Shown piece by piece: positions 35,085 through 44,573 of a stretch of 64,000 bases of DNA. The notes beneath the pieces are model-generated. The model was not told the DNA's origin, did not search any database, and was given only the letters and a program-made list of their open reading frames with translations. How positions within the stretch are numbered: position 1 is the stretch's first letter; each line of letters begins with the position of its first letter. This stretch comes from Hyphomicrobiales bacterium (GTDB taxonomy: Bacteria > Pseudomonadota > Alphaproteobacteria > Rhizobiales > HXMU1428-3), in the NCBI GenBank assembly GCA_021775425.1, contig JAJFHX010000046.1:38628-102627 (forward strand), given 5' to 3'. Both the position numbers and the translations under genes were made by a program.

Positions 35085-37178
35085 TTAAAATCCATCCCGG
35101 CGGCGGCGATGAACCTCGAACAATAGCTTTTGCCGCAAATCTTTATCAATCAGCTTAAACACCCCGCAGGATGGCGCTTTCATTTCTTCAAGAAAGCTCT
35201 CAATGTCACCTGAAAAATTCGGCTTCGCCACACGGACAATAATCCCCGCCGTCGTCTCCATATTCACGCGCGCATTCTGGCACGCAATCTTGACAACAAA
35301 ATCAGTGTAGGCCTTGCGGAATGCCTGCGGGTCTGCCCCTTCAAAGCTGCTTTTATATTCCAGCATGGATTTATAATCATCGCTTTGTTTCCAGGCTTCA
35401 ATACTGGCTTTCGTCAGCAACTCCCTGATCCGCTCTTTCACACCTTTACGAAGCGGCAGCTTAAGCGTTTTCTCAAGCCCCTCACGCGCAACTTTATTTG
35501 GCGGTGAAATACTCAGATTAGCAAAATAAACCGTCGCCTGCCCATCAAGTGAAGGTGGCAATAACCCCCAGACTTCAGATGAAGAAAAATCAGCGCCGCC
35601 AATTTCTGCGTCAGAAAAATTAGTCCCAAGCAAATCAGCCAGCGTCAGATCAGCAACGTTCAGCTGTGCTGTTTCAAAGCTCACACCCTGCAAATGAGAA
35701 AGCGAAAATATCGTCCCTTGCAAATTGGCATTGCCAAAATTACTCGCCAGTGCAATCGCACCTGAAAAATCAGCACCCTGCATTTGCGCTCCAAAGAAAT
35801 TACTCTCCGGCAGGAACGAGTTCACGAATGACGTTTGCGCGCCTTTCGCACTTTCAAATGAAGCCCGGGTTAAAATCGCCCAGTCAAATTTAGCACCATG
35901 CAAAATCGCATTATCAAATTTAGCCGCGTAAGAAAATGTTGACCTGAAATCAGCATTGGTCAGATTAGCACCGGAAAAATCAGCCCGCCCCAGTTGCGCG
36001 CAGCCACGCTGGCGATAATCTTCCTCAGTCGCATTCGCCAGATCTTCTTCCTGAAATTCAGTGCAGCCAAATTTCGTGCGCACCAGATTGGCCCCAACCA
36101 GCTTCGCATGACCAAGCTCAGCATCCGTAAAATCAGCGCCGGTTAAATCAGTCCGGCTCAGATTGGCATAACGAAGATTCCGCCCCCTCAAAGTCAGTGT
36201 CACATCATCACTAAGTGACTGATCTTTTGTAACGAGATCTTCATCAACAACGGAAAGATTGCGGTGGAATAACCCGTCAAATCCATTGGCCGTAAACCCG
36301 GTATCGGCAAATAAATAAGCGGTTGGTGAAAAAATCTTAGATTCAAACGCCGCATCTTTTTTATTGTTGGATTTTGCAATCACAGTTTTGGAAAAGCCGC
36401 TAATTTTGCTCAGTTGCCGGTCAATCCACTCATCAGGAAACGTCACCACACAAACAGAGAAAAACAAAGCAATGCAAACAGCCACAAATGTAATATAAAA
36501 ATTGCTGGAATGCTGCGTGCTCGTCCGTGAAATCGCCTGCCAGAAACTGGCATTCGGCTTTCTTAAAAAGATCCCGACACCCACCAGAATAACAATCTCA
36601 ACCATCAGATAACTGCGATGCGCCCAGGTAATCCCCTCATTATGATAAGGAAGAAACGTGATCTGAAAATAAAGGATAAGAAACACCGGCAATAACACCA
36701 GTGACATCCAGACCATGCCATGTAAAAAGGTCGCAAACACAGCACTTCGGTTAGCCCCGGCAAGTGCTTGCGTATAAAAATAGCTATGCAATTCAAGCCT
36801 TAATGGATGGGTCCTGCGCCCGCGCCATGATTCATCCTCAGTTAAAATGGCATCAAGTTCCATAATTTTGCGGGATAACAGCACATGCTGTACCAGCAAG
36901 CCAAAATGCACAAACAACAGCACCAGTGGCCCAAACAGGAAGAAGCTGTCAAGCCTGAGGGCAATGCCAAGAAACGGCAAAATCACCGGCGCATTTAATA
37001 ATAAATCTTTATGAGAAACACTCGCGGCTGCAATGAACAGATAGGCCAGCAGCGCCAGAAAAAACAACCAGCCATTACGGGCCGCCACACTGGCATCATT
37101 CACAGAATGCAAAAGAGAACGGGCCGTCCCCCTTAAAGTTTCATCCCCAACAGGCCGTGTTACACTCTCTGTTACCAC
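35085..37178 (-). CDS. Membrane-anchored pentapeptide-repeat protein
   Basis: Protein of 697 residues. The N-terminal part has about five membrane segments (near 38-58, 68-110, 150-185, 190-210, 225-250). From about 330 to 540 follow pentapeptide repeats of the A(D/N)LxG/A(D/N)FSG type (for example NLSRTDLTGADFTDAELGHA), which fold as a right-handed quadrilateral helix, interrupted by a Cys-containing spacer near 390. The last 130 residues are soluble, with no repeats and several Lys/Arg. The start is GTG 37178 with GGAG 7 bases upstream. Related proteins are annotated as hypothetical. No role is known. It lies between the MAPEG gene and uvrA, transcribed against both. Confidence 0.85.
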   Translation of the reverse strand: MVTESVTRPVGDETLRGTARSLLHSVNDASVAARNGWLFFLALLAYLFIAAASVSHKDLLLNAPVILPFLGIALRLDSFFLFGPLVLLFVHFGLLVQHVLLSRKIMELDAILTEDESWRGRRTHPLRLELHSYFYTQALAGANRSAVFATFLHGMVWMSLVLLPVFLILYFQITFLPYHNEGITWAHRSYLMVEIVILVGVGIFLRKPNASFWQAISRTSTQHSSNFYITFVAVCIALFFSVCVVTFPDEWIDRQLSKISGFSKTVIAKSNNKKDAAFESKIFSPTAYLFADTGFTANGFDGLFHRNLSVVDEDLVTKDQSLSDDVTLTLRGRNLRYANLSRTDLTGADFTDAELGHAKLVGANLVRTKFGCTEFQEEDLANATEEDYRQRGCAQLGRADFSGANLTNADFRSTFSYAAKFDNAILHGAKFDWAILTRASFESAKGAQTSFVNSFLPESNFFGAQMQGADFSGAIALASNFGNANLQGTIFSLSHLQGVSFETAQLNVADLTLADLLGTNFSDAEIGGADFSSSEVWGLLPPSLDGQATVYFANLSISPPNKVAREGLEKTLKLPLRKGVKERIRELLTKASIEAWKQSDDYKSMLEYKSSFEGADPQAFRKAYTDFVVKIACQNARVNMETTAGIIVRVAKPNFSGDIESFLEEMKAPSCGVFKLIDKDLRQKLLFEVHRRRRDGF

Positions 37179-37537
37179 AATACCACTCCACCCTTACTAA
37201 TACTCATCCCCAAAGCGCCAACACTCATATAAAGCACTTTATCAGCCAAACCATCCTATCCGATAGTCAGAAAAAAGAAAATAGCGTCTTATTCACCTGG
37301 GTGTTTCCTTGAATCCTCTATTAAAAATTCAGAACCACACCACCACATACAAATTAATTCACCACATTTTCGCTGATCAATAAGATTTCATCACAAAAGC
37401 TCAGAAAAATCCAACAAGCCCCTTTATTCCAGCATAGTTTTTCCCTAAAACAATCCAATATTATAACAGGCATATGAACCAGACCTGACGATGTTAAATA
37501 TAATATCATCATCGAGGCTGAAGAAGGCATAGTCACA
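37179..37537. other. Divergent promoter region between the pentapeptide-repeat gene and uvrA
   Basis: These 359 AT-rich bases hold no gene I can support. No LexA-type GTTC/GAAC direct repeat with 7-base spacing is visible before uvrA. A GAAGAAGG ribosome binding site precedes the uvrA GTG. Confidence 0.4.
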
Positions 37538-40500
37538 GTGGCCAAACACATCTCCGTTAAAGGCGCCAGAGAGCATAACCTTAAAAACGTATCTATCGAA
37601 CTCCCCCGTGAAAAACTGATTGTCTTTACAGGCCCCTCTGGCTCAGGCAAATCATCACTGGCTTTTGATACGATTTACGCCGAAGGCCAGCGCCGTTATG
37701 TCGAAAGCCTCTCTGCCTATGCCCGCCAGTTCCTTGAAATGATGCAAAAACCCGATGTCGACGCGATTGACGGCCTTTCACCTGCCATTTCTATTGAGCA
37801 AAAAACCACATCAAGAAACCCGCGCTCAACGGTTGGTACAGTCACTGAAATTTATGATTATCTGCGCCTGTTGTTCGCCCGTATCGGCATTCCCTATTCC
37901 CCCGCAACCGGGCTGCCAATCTCAAGCCAGACAGTCACCCAGATGGTTGACCAGATCCTTGAGCTAAAAGAAGGCACAAGAGCTTACCTGCTGGCCCCGA
38001 TCGTGCGTGGCCGCAAAGGCGAATACCGCAAAGAATTTGCTGACCTGATGAAACGCGGCTTTGGCCGTGTTAAAGTAGATGGCACGTTTTATGAACTTTC
38101 AGAAGTCCCGGCCCTTGATAAAAAATACAAACATGACATTGATGTCGTCGTTGACCGCATCATCGTAAGAAATGACATCGCTACAAGGCTGGCCGATAGT
38201 TTAGAGACAGCCCTTGAGCTTGCTGATGGCCTCACGATCCTCGAACTAGCCGAGCCCGATGTAAAACCGGAAGACCAGCAAAGACTGATCTTTTCAGCCA
38301 ATTTTGCTTGCCCTGTCTCCGGTTTCACCATTGAAGAAATCGAGCCAAGATTGTTTTCATTTAACAATCCCTTTGGCGCCTGTCCCAAATGTGATGGCCT
38401 TGGCACTGAACTCAAATTTGAAGCTGATCTGGTCATCCCCAATCCAAAACTGAGCCTGAAAGACGGCGCGATACAGCCCTGGGCCAAGACAGGCAACACC
38501 TCTCCCTATTACGCCCAGACATTAGAAGCCATCACCCGCCACTACAAAATCCCGATGACAACAGCATGGGAAAAACTCAGCGAAGAAATCAGAAACACAA
38601 TTCTATACGGATCAGGTGACGAAGAAATCACCTTTAAATATGAAGACGGCACCAGAAGTTTTAAAACCAAAAAACCGTTTGAAGGCGTCATCAATAATAT
38701 TGACCGCCGCTGGCGCGAAACGGAATCCAACTGGGTAAGAGAAGAGCTGGCCCGCTTTCAATCCGCCCAGCCATGCGCCCATTGCGGCGGCGCCCGCCTG
38801 AAACCACAGGCTCTGGCCGTGAAAATCAACGAGCAGCACATTGGCGACATTGCTGAAATGTCAATAAAGGAAGCTCTGACCTGGGCTGAAAATCTACCCA
38901 TTTATCTGACAGACCAACAGCTTGAAATTGCCGACCGCATATTAAAAGAAATCCGCGAGCGCGTTAATTTCCTCAACGCTGTCGGTCTCGATTATCTCTG
39001 CCTCTCGCGCAATTCCGGCACATTATCAGGCGGCGAAAGCCAGCGCATTCGCCTGGCTTCCCAAATCGGCTCAGGGCTCACAGGCGTGCTTTATGTGCTT
39101 GATGAACCCTCCATCGGCCTGCACCAGCGCGATAACGCCATGTTATTGGAAACATTGAAAAACCTGCGTGATCTTGGCAACACCGTAATTGTCGTTGAGC
39201 ATGACGAAGACGCCATTTTAACGGCTGATCATGTGGTCGACATCGGCCCGAAAGCCGGCATCCATGGCGGTGAAATTGTCGCTGAAGGCACACCCAAAAA
39301 AATCATGGCCAGCAAAAAAAGCATCACCGGCAAATATCTCACCGGCGAAAAATTCATCGCACCGCCAAAAAACAGAAGACAACCAGACCCTTCCCGCCAG
39401 ATCACTGTCAAAGGCGCAAAAGAACACAACCTGAAAAACATCACCGCCAGCATCCCCATGGGTCTTTTTACCTGTCTCACCGGTGTTTCAGGCGGCGGCA
39501 AATCCACTTTTTTAATAGAAACACTCTATAAAGCCGTGGCCAGAAAACTCAATAATGCTCGCCATGTACCAGGCGAACATGAAGCCATTGAAGGCCTCGA
39601 ACAACTCGACAAAATCATCGACATTGACCAGTCACCCATTGGCCGCACACCCCGCTCAAACCCCGCCACCTACACTGGCGCCTTCACCCATATCAGAGAC
39701 TGGTTCGCTGGCCTGCCAGAATCAAAAGCGCGCGGTTATAAACCGGGCCGCTTTTCATTCAATGTCAAAGGCGGGCGCTGCGAAAGTTGCCAGGGCGATG
39801 GCGTCATCAAAATCGAAATGCATTTTTTGCCCGATATTTACGTCACCTGTGATCAGTGCAAAGGCAAACGTTATAATCGCGAAACATTAGAAGTTGAGTT
39901 TAAAGGCAAATCCATCGCCGATGTGCTGGACATGACCGTTGAAGAAGGCGTTGAGTTTTTCAAAGCCGTCCCCTCAGTCAGAGATAAGATGGAAACCCTG
40001 AAACGCGTTGGCCTTGGCTATATTAAAATTGGCCAGCAAGCCACAACCCTTTCAGGTGGCGAAGCCCAGCGCGTTAAACTTGCCAAAGAACTTTCAAAAC
40101 GCGCCACAGGTCGAACATTTTACATTCTTGATGAACCAACCACCGGCCTCCATTTTGATGATGTCGCCAAATTGCTCGAAGTTCTGCATGAACTGGTTGA
40201 CCACGGTAACACCGTCGCCGTCATTGAGCATAATCTGGAAGTCATCAAAACCGCTGACTGGATTATCGACCTTGGCCCGGAAGGCGGCAATGGCGGCGGA
40301 GAAATCGTCGCTGTTGGCACCCCAGAAGAAATAACCAAAGTCAAACAAAGCTACACAGGCCAGTTTTTAAAAGAACTGCTTGAACGAAGGCCAGCAGCAA
40401 AATCATCAGCAGTGAAAACAACCACAACTAAAACTGCAAAAAAAGCTGCAAACCGGAAAACTCCAGTTAAAAAAACGGTAACTCGTAAACGCAGCCTCAA

Positions 40501-40543
40501 AAAAACAGCAACCGCCACCCCGGCTGATAGCACAGCCAAATAA
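37538..40543 (+). CDS. uvrA: Excinuclease ABC subunit A with Lys/Thr-rich C-terminal tail
   Basis: Damage-recognition ATPase of nucleotide excision repair, 1001 residues. It has two ABC ATPase modules (Walker [15 protein letters not shown] near 32 and [11 protein letters not shown] near 650; signatures [14 protein letters not shown] and [15 protein letters not shown]) and two zinc fingers (CPVSGF...CPKC near 265-290 and CESCQGDG...CDQCKGKRY near 750-780). GTG 37538 is the start, giving the canonical [16 protein letters not shown]. The last 50 or so residues form a histone-H1-like tail rich in Lys, Thr and Ala, absent from E. coli UvrA (940 residues). This tail may add non-specific DNA binding. 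Confidence 0.98.
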   Translation: MAKHISVKGAREHNLKNVSIELPREKLIVFTGPSGSGKSSLAFDTIYAEGQRRYVESLSAYARQFLEMMQKPDVDAIDGLSPAISIEQKTTSRNPRSTVGTVTEIYDYLRLLFARIGIPYSPATGLPISSQTVTQMVDQILELKEGTRAYLLAPIVRGRKGEYRKEFADLMKRGFGRVKVDGTFYELSEVPALDKKYKHDIDVVVDRIIVRNDIATRLADSLETALELADGLTILELAEPDVKPEDQQRLIFSANFACPVSGFTIEEIEPRLFSFNNPFGACPKCDGLGTELKFEADLVIPNPKLSLKDGAIQPWAKTGNTSPYYAQTLEAITRHYKIPMTTAWEKLSEEIRNTILYGSGDEEITFKYEDGTRSFKTKKPFEGVINNIDRRWRETESNWVREELARFQSAQPCAHCGGARLKPQALAVKINEQHIGDIAEMSIKEALTWAENLPIYLTDQQLEIADRILKEIRERVNFLNAVGLDYLCLSRNSGTLSGGESQRIRLASQIGSGLTGVLYVLDEPSIGLHQRDNAMLLETLKNLRDLGNTVIVVEHDEDAILTADHVVDIGPKAGIHGGEIVAEGTPKKIMASKKSITGKYLTGEKFIAPPKNRRQPDPSRQITVKGAKEHNLKNITASIPMGLFTCLTGVSGGGKSTFLIETLYKAVARKLNNARHVPGEHEAIEGLEQLDKIIDIDQSPIGRTPRSNPATYTGAFTHIRDWFAGLPESKARGYKPGRFSFNVKGGRCESCQGDGVIKIEMHFLPDIYVTCDQCKGKRYNRETLEVEFKGKSIADVLDMTVEEGVEFFKAVPSVRDKMETLKRVGLGYIKIGQQATTLSGGEAQRVKLAKELSKRATGRTFYILDEPTTGLHFDDVAKLLEVLHELVDHGNTVAVIEHNLEVIKTADWIIDLGPEGGNGGGEIVAVGTPEEITKVKQSYTGQFLKELLERRPAAKSSAVKTTTTKTAKKAANRKTPVKKTVTRKRSLKKTATATPADSTAK

Positions 40544-40683
40544 GCGCGGCAAAATAAGAATGCGATGAGAATCCATATGATTTTGTTCACAAATTTGGCA
40601 ATAACCACACCAAAAGGCTGAAACAACTTGCCCCAAAACTTTTTGCCTCTTAATCTGGCACCACATATCGAAGGAGTTATTGA

Positions 40684-41235
40684 ATGCGTAAAATTTTGAA
40701 TATCTTTGCACTGCTAATGGCTGGCATGCTGATCGCAAACACGATGCCAACAACAGCAGAAGCCCACGGCCCCACACGTCAGAAAGTCAAACATTCCGTC
40801 ACAATTAATGCCAGCCCGGATAAAGTCTGGGATGCAATTAAGAATTTCGGTGATCTCAACTGGCACCCGGCCGTTGAAAAAACCGAAGGCAAAGGCGGCA
40901 ATGAAGTGGATGCAACCCGTGTCCTCACACTTAAAGGCGGCGCCACCATCGACGAAATCCTTTATAATTACAGTGATGAAGACAAAAGCTATTCCTACCG
41001 CATCACAAAAGTTGATGTAAAAGTCCTGCCCGTCAACAATTACTCCTCAACCATCTCAGTTTCAGAAGCTGATGGCGGCAAAGCAACCGTCACCTGGAAA
41101 GGTGCCTTTTATCGGGGCTATATGAATAACGATCCACCCGAAGAATTAAACGACGCCGCCGCTAAAAAAGCTGTCATGGGCATCTACACCTCCGGCCTTG
41201 AAGCTTTAAAGAAGAAAATTGAGGGAGGCTCTTAA
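40684..41235 (+). CDS. Secreted SRPBCC (START-like) family protein
   Basis: Periplasmic protein of 183 residues. The first 28 are a signal peptide (MRKILNIFALLMAGMLIANT, cleavage after AEA near 27). The rest is an SRPBCC polyketide-cyclase-like domain: VKHSVTINASPDKVWDAIKNFGDLNWHP, then TRVLTLKGGATIDEILYN and YRITKVDVKVLPVNNY, which build a ligand pocket. A clear ribosome binding site (GAAGGAG) precedes the ATG. The YVTN propeller gene starts 9 bases after its stop, so the two form an operon. Pairs of this kind occur near PQQ-dependent alcohol oxidation genes in methylotrophs, but no such dehydrogenase is in this window. The ligand is unknown. Confidence 0.82.
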   Translation: MRKILNIFALLMAGMLIANTMPTTAEAHGPTRQKVKHSVTINASPDKVWDAIKNFGDLNWHPAVEKTEGKGGNEVDATRVLTLKGGATIDEILYNYSDEDKSYSYRITKVDVKVLPVNNYSSTISVSEADGGKATVTWKGAFYRGYMNNDPPEELNDAAAKKAVMGIYTSGLEALKKKIEGGS

Positions 41236-41243
41236 TTTCAGGA

Positions 41244-42248
41244 ATGCATAATAACTATAAAATGATCGATCCAATCTCAGCAAGGTTGAGCCCCCGGCTC
41301 ACCTTGCTTTTTTTTGCAATTTCAACCTTAGTTGTAACATTGGTAACCAGCCAGCCCACATTCGCAGCAAAAGCCTATGTCACCAATCAGTCAGATGAAA
41401 CCGTCACCATCATTGATCTGGATAACCTGAAACCAACACAAACCATCAAAATTGGTGGCAGCCCGGCAGGCATCGCCGTAAGCAAAGACGGTAAAAAAGC
41501 CTATGTCACCAGCCCGGAAGGTAAATTCATCACTGAGTTAAACCTTCAAACCAATAAAATCACCCGCCGCATCCAGCTTGATAGCGCCCCCCTCGGTGTC
41601 GCCATTCATCCTGACAGTAAAACCCTCTATGTGGCTGACTGGTACAAACACGTGATCTACATCATTGATACAGGCTCTGGCACCATAAAAACCCAAATCC
41701 CTGTCGGCAATTCACCCTCAGGGCTGGATGTCTCAGCAGATGGCAACTGGCTTCTCTCAGCAGACAGAGACAGCCACCAGGTCTCGGTCATCAACACAAA
41801 AACCCTCAAAGTCAAAACCACAATCAAAGTCGGCAACCGACCCTTTGGCGTCACCATCAATAAAGCTGGCACAAGAGCCTATACAGCCAATGTCAAAAGC
41901 AATGACATCTCAATCATTGACCTGACCAGCGAAAAACTCATTGAAAATGTGAAAGTAGGAAACCGCCCCTATGCCGTGGCACTGGCAGATAATAAAGCCT
42001 TCGTCACGGATCAGTACAGTGAAACCGTCTCCGTGATTGACCTCAACACCAGTAAACGCATCAAAAAAATCAAAGTCGGGGAATATCCTGAAGGCATCAT
42101 GACAGGACCAGATGGTAAGTTCGTCTATGTCGCCTGCTGGTTTTCAAACCTGCTGATGAAAATTGAAGCAAAAACTATGGAAGTTGTCGGCAAAGCTGAA
42201 ACAGGCGATGGTCCCCGAGCCTTTGGCCGTTTTATTAAGGCAGACTGA
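41244..42248 (+). CDS. Secreted YVTN-repeat beta-propeller protein
   Basis: Periplasmic protein of 334 residues with an N-terminal signal segment (hydrophobic LTLLFFAISTLVVTLVTS, cleavage near TFAAKA). The rest is about seven blades of the YVTN family: AYVTNQSDETVTIIDLDN, then repeats of the pattern VGxxPxGVAxxxDGKxAYVT, each about 42 residues. Such propellers bind proteins or cofactors rather than catalyse. It forms an operon with the SRPBCC gene upstream. The start could also be ATG 41262 (MIDPISARL). No specific partner can be named from sequence. Confidence 0.87.
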   Translation: MHNNYKMIDPISARLSPRLTLLFFAISTLVVTLVTSQPTFAAKAYVTNQSDETVTIIDLDNLKPTQTIKIGGSPAGIAVSKDGKKAYVTSPEGKFITELNLQTNKITRRIQLDSAPLGVAIHPDSKTLYVADWYKHVIYIIDTGSGTIKTQIPVGNSPSGLDVSADGNWLLSADRDSHQVSVINTKTLKVKTTIKVGNRPFGVTINKAGTRAYTANVKSNDISIIDLTSEKLIENVKVGNRPYAVALADNKAFVTDQYSETVSVIDLNTSKRIKKIKVGEYPEGIMTGPDGKFVYVACWFSNLLMKIEAKTMEVVGKAETGDGPRAFGRFIKAD

Positions 42249-42453
42249 ACCGACTTTTTTTTATTTCTCAGCCTACAAATCAACTGGGTAAACTCCCATT
42301 TCTCCATTGCATTCATAAACATAGTCCCTACCCTCAATGAGACAACAAAATATAGGGCAAGAGAAAATAAAAAAAATCTCATCCACCTGTGAATATGGGG
42401 GACAGAACTTTTCAGTCACTATGGAATAAAACAGAATCAAGTAGATTGGCCCC

Positions 42454-43992
42454 ATGACAGATCAAGCGACCAATACAACAAAAAAATCAGACCAGTCCCA
42501 GGAATCAAACTCTCCAGATATTAAATCTGAACTGGAGAGCCTGCCATTTCGTCTGGCCCCACATAATATTCAGGCAGAACAAGAGCTTCTTGGCGCCATC
42601 CTCATCAATAACGAGGCGGCAGACAGAGTTTCCGGCTTCCTGACTGACGAGCATTTCTTCGATCCGCTCCATGCCAGAATTTATGAAACCGCCCAGCGCC
42701 TCATTCAATCTGGCAAGCAGGCAACCCCTGTAACCCTTAAAACCTATTTTGAGCATGAAGAGCCTCTTGGCGAAATCACCGTGCCGCAATATCTTGGTCG
42801 CCTTGCCGCCAACGCCACATCCATCATCAATGTGAAAGATTACGGCCAGACAATCTATGACCTTCACGTGCGCCGCAGCCTTATCAACATCGGCGAAGAC
42901 ATGGTCAACACAGCCTATGACAGCGGTGTCGACCAACCACCAGAAGAGCAAATCAGCGCATCAGAACAATTGCTCTATTCACTGGCCGAACAAGGCAAAT
43001 ATGGCTCTGGCTTTTGTTCGTTCAAAGATGCCATTACAGACGCCATTGAAATGGCCAACAACGCTTACCTGAGAGATGGCGGCCTATCAGGCATCTCAAC
43101 AGGATTGTCTGATCTTGACCATAAAATGGGCGGCCTCCAAAGGTCTGATCTGATCGTCCTCGCCGGGCGACCATCAATGGGCAAAACGGCCCTTGCCACA
43201 AATATCGCTTTTCAGATTGCTAACGCCCATAGGGCAGAACCACAACCAGACGGCACCTTAAAATCAGTTGATGGGGCAGTGGTAGCGTTTTTCTCTCTCG
43301 AAATGTCAGCCGAGCAGCTCGCCACAAGGATCATTTCCGAGCAGGCTGAAATCCCTTCTGAAAAAATCCGCCGCGGCATGATTGATGAAACAGATTTTCG
43401 CAAACTCGTAGAAACTTCCCAGCGCCTCAGTGATGTGCCGTTATATATCGACCAGACTGGCGGCATCTCCATTGCCCAGCTTTGCGCCAGAGCAAGAAAA
43501 CTCAAACGGCAAAAAAATCTTGGCGTCATCATTGTCGATTATCTGCAATTACTCTCAGGCTCAAAAAGAACCGGTGAAGGCCGCGTGCAGGAGGTCACAG
43601 AAATCACAACCGGCCTCAAAGCTCTCGCCAAAGAGCTTGAAGTCCCGGTCATCGCCCTCTCTCAGTTGTCTCGTCAGGTAGAGCAAAGAGAAGACAAACG
43701 CCCACAATTGTCGGATCTGCGCGAATCAGGCTCGATTGAGCAGGATGCTGACGTCGTGATGTTCGTTTACCGCGAAGAATATTACGTCTCAAGGGCCCAG
43801 CCATCTGAATCAGATGTTGAAGCCACGGTAAAATGGCAGGATGAAATGGCCCAGGTCGAAGGCAAAGCCGAGGTTATCATCGGTAAACAACGCCACGGCC
43901 CGACAGGCACAGTTAAACTGGCATTTAACGGCAACTTCACCCGCTTCTCTGACTTAATCGAAGAAGACCACATGCCCTACCGCCAGAATTAA
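42454..43992 (+). CDS. dnaB: Replicative DNA helicase
   Basis: Hexameric 5'-3' helicase of the replication fork, 512 residues. A Ser/Asn/Gln-rich N-terminal extension of about 30 residues precedes the DnaB N-domain (PHNIQAEQELLGAILINNEAAD). The RecA-like domain has Walker A AGRPSMGKTAL near 230, FFSLEMSAEQLATRI, Walker B IIVDYLQLLSG and the arginine-finger region DLRESGSIEQDADVV, ending FNGNFTRFSDL. ATG 42454 has only a weak ribosome binding site. In related genomes dnaB is followed by alr and radA; here a repeat array occupies the alr position. Confidence 0.97.
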   Translation: MTDQATNTTKKSDQSQESNSPDIKSELESLPFRLAPHNIQAEQELLGAILINNEAADRVSGFLTDEHFFDPLHARIYETAQRLIQSGKQATPVTLKTYFEHEEPLGEITVPQYLGRLAANATSIINVKDYGQTIYDLHVRRSLINIGEDMVNTAYDSGVDQPPEEQISASEQLLYSLAEQGKYGSGFCSFKDAITDAIEMANNAYLRDGGLSGISTGLSDLDHKMGGLQRSDLIVLAGRPSMGKTALATNIAFQIANAHRAEPQPDGTLKSVDGAVVAFFSLEMSAEQLATRIISEQAEIPSEKIRRGMIDETDFRKLVETSQRLSDVPLYIDQTGGISIAQLCARARKLKRQKNLGVIIVDYLQLLSGSKRTGEGRVQEVTEITTGLKALAKELEVPVIALSQLSRQVEQREDKRPQLSDLRESGSIEQDADVVMFVYREEYYVSRAQPSESDVEATVKWQDEMAQVEGKAEVIIGKQRHGPTGTVKLAFNGNFTRFSDLIEEDHMPYRQN

Positions 43993-44040
43993 CATGTTAG
44001 GAAAAAAATAAAGTCAAACAAACAGAAGAACCACATTTAC

Positions 44041-44565
44041 GAAGGAGTGAACGGTTTCATTTCAGAAACCGAGAACATGACGAAGCGACAGCGCAGTCCG
44101 GCGCTTAGCGCCGCCCCTCGGAGGCCTAAACGCTTCAGCGTTTAGATTAGCCGGGAGAGAGAGAAAAGTGAACGGTTTCACTTCAGAAACCGAGAACATG
44201 ACGCAGCGACAGCGCAGTCCGGCGCCTAGCGCCGCCCAACGGAGGCCTAAACGCTTCAGCGTTTAGATTAGCCGGGAGAGAGAACATGACGCATAAGATC
44301 AGCCTTAGCGAGCACAGATAAGCTGATCGATAAAAAGACATCCCCCCTCAGAAGCCAAAACGCCTCTGCGTTTGGAATAGCCAGGAGACAAATAGAAAAC
44401 ACATAACTCGACTGATCAACTAAAAAACAAAAACACAAAACGAAAATTACGAAGAGGTGACCAGTTTCTACTTTAGAAACTGAGAACATGGCGTAGCCCG
44501 CCGCGTTGCGGCGCACCTCGTAGGCCCAAACGCTTTCGCGTTTGGATTAGCCGCGAGAGAAACAG
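44041..44565 (+). repeat. Array of four palindromic structured repeats between dnaB and radA
   Basis: About 115-base units at 44042-44162, 44163-44282, 44281-44396 (divergent) and 44452-44563. Copies 1, 2 and 4 each form three hairpins in the same order: I (44052-44071; 44173-44192; 44462-44482), II (44099-44113; 44220-44234; 44499-44513) and III (44126-44145; 44247-44266; 44526-44545). Linkers GAGAACATGrCG and ATTAGCCGsGAGAG are conserved. Copy 4 differs from copies 1 and 2 by paired changes that keep all stems (CGGTTTC/GAAACCG becomes CAGTTTCTA/TAGAAACTG; CTAAACGCT/AGCGTTTAG becomes CCAAACGC/GCGTTTGG). Copy 3 has an unrelated second hairpin, GATCAGC/GCTGATC. This indicates selection on RNA or DNA structure. 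One frame also keeps a basic peptide (RRPKRF.V-ISRE). The family is unknown to me. Confidence 0.85.
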
Positions 44566-44573
44566 AGTCTAAT

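Noticed and set aside
37354..37650. 98-residue minus-strand frame over the uvrA start
   Set aside because: Antisense to the uvrA P-loop region with no support for a start.
44268..44516. 82-residue minus-strand frame in the repeat array
   Set aside because: It arises from the palindromic repeats and has no start signal or resemblance to a protein family.
44041..44565. CRISPR array
   Set aside because: Units are long, structured and few, with no regular short repeat-spacer pattern and no cas genes nearby.
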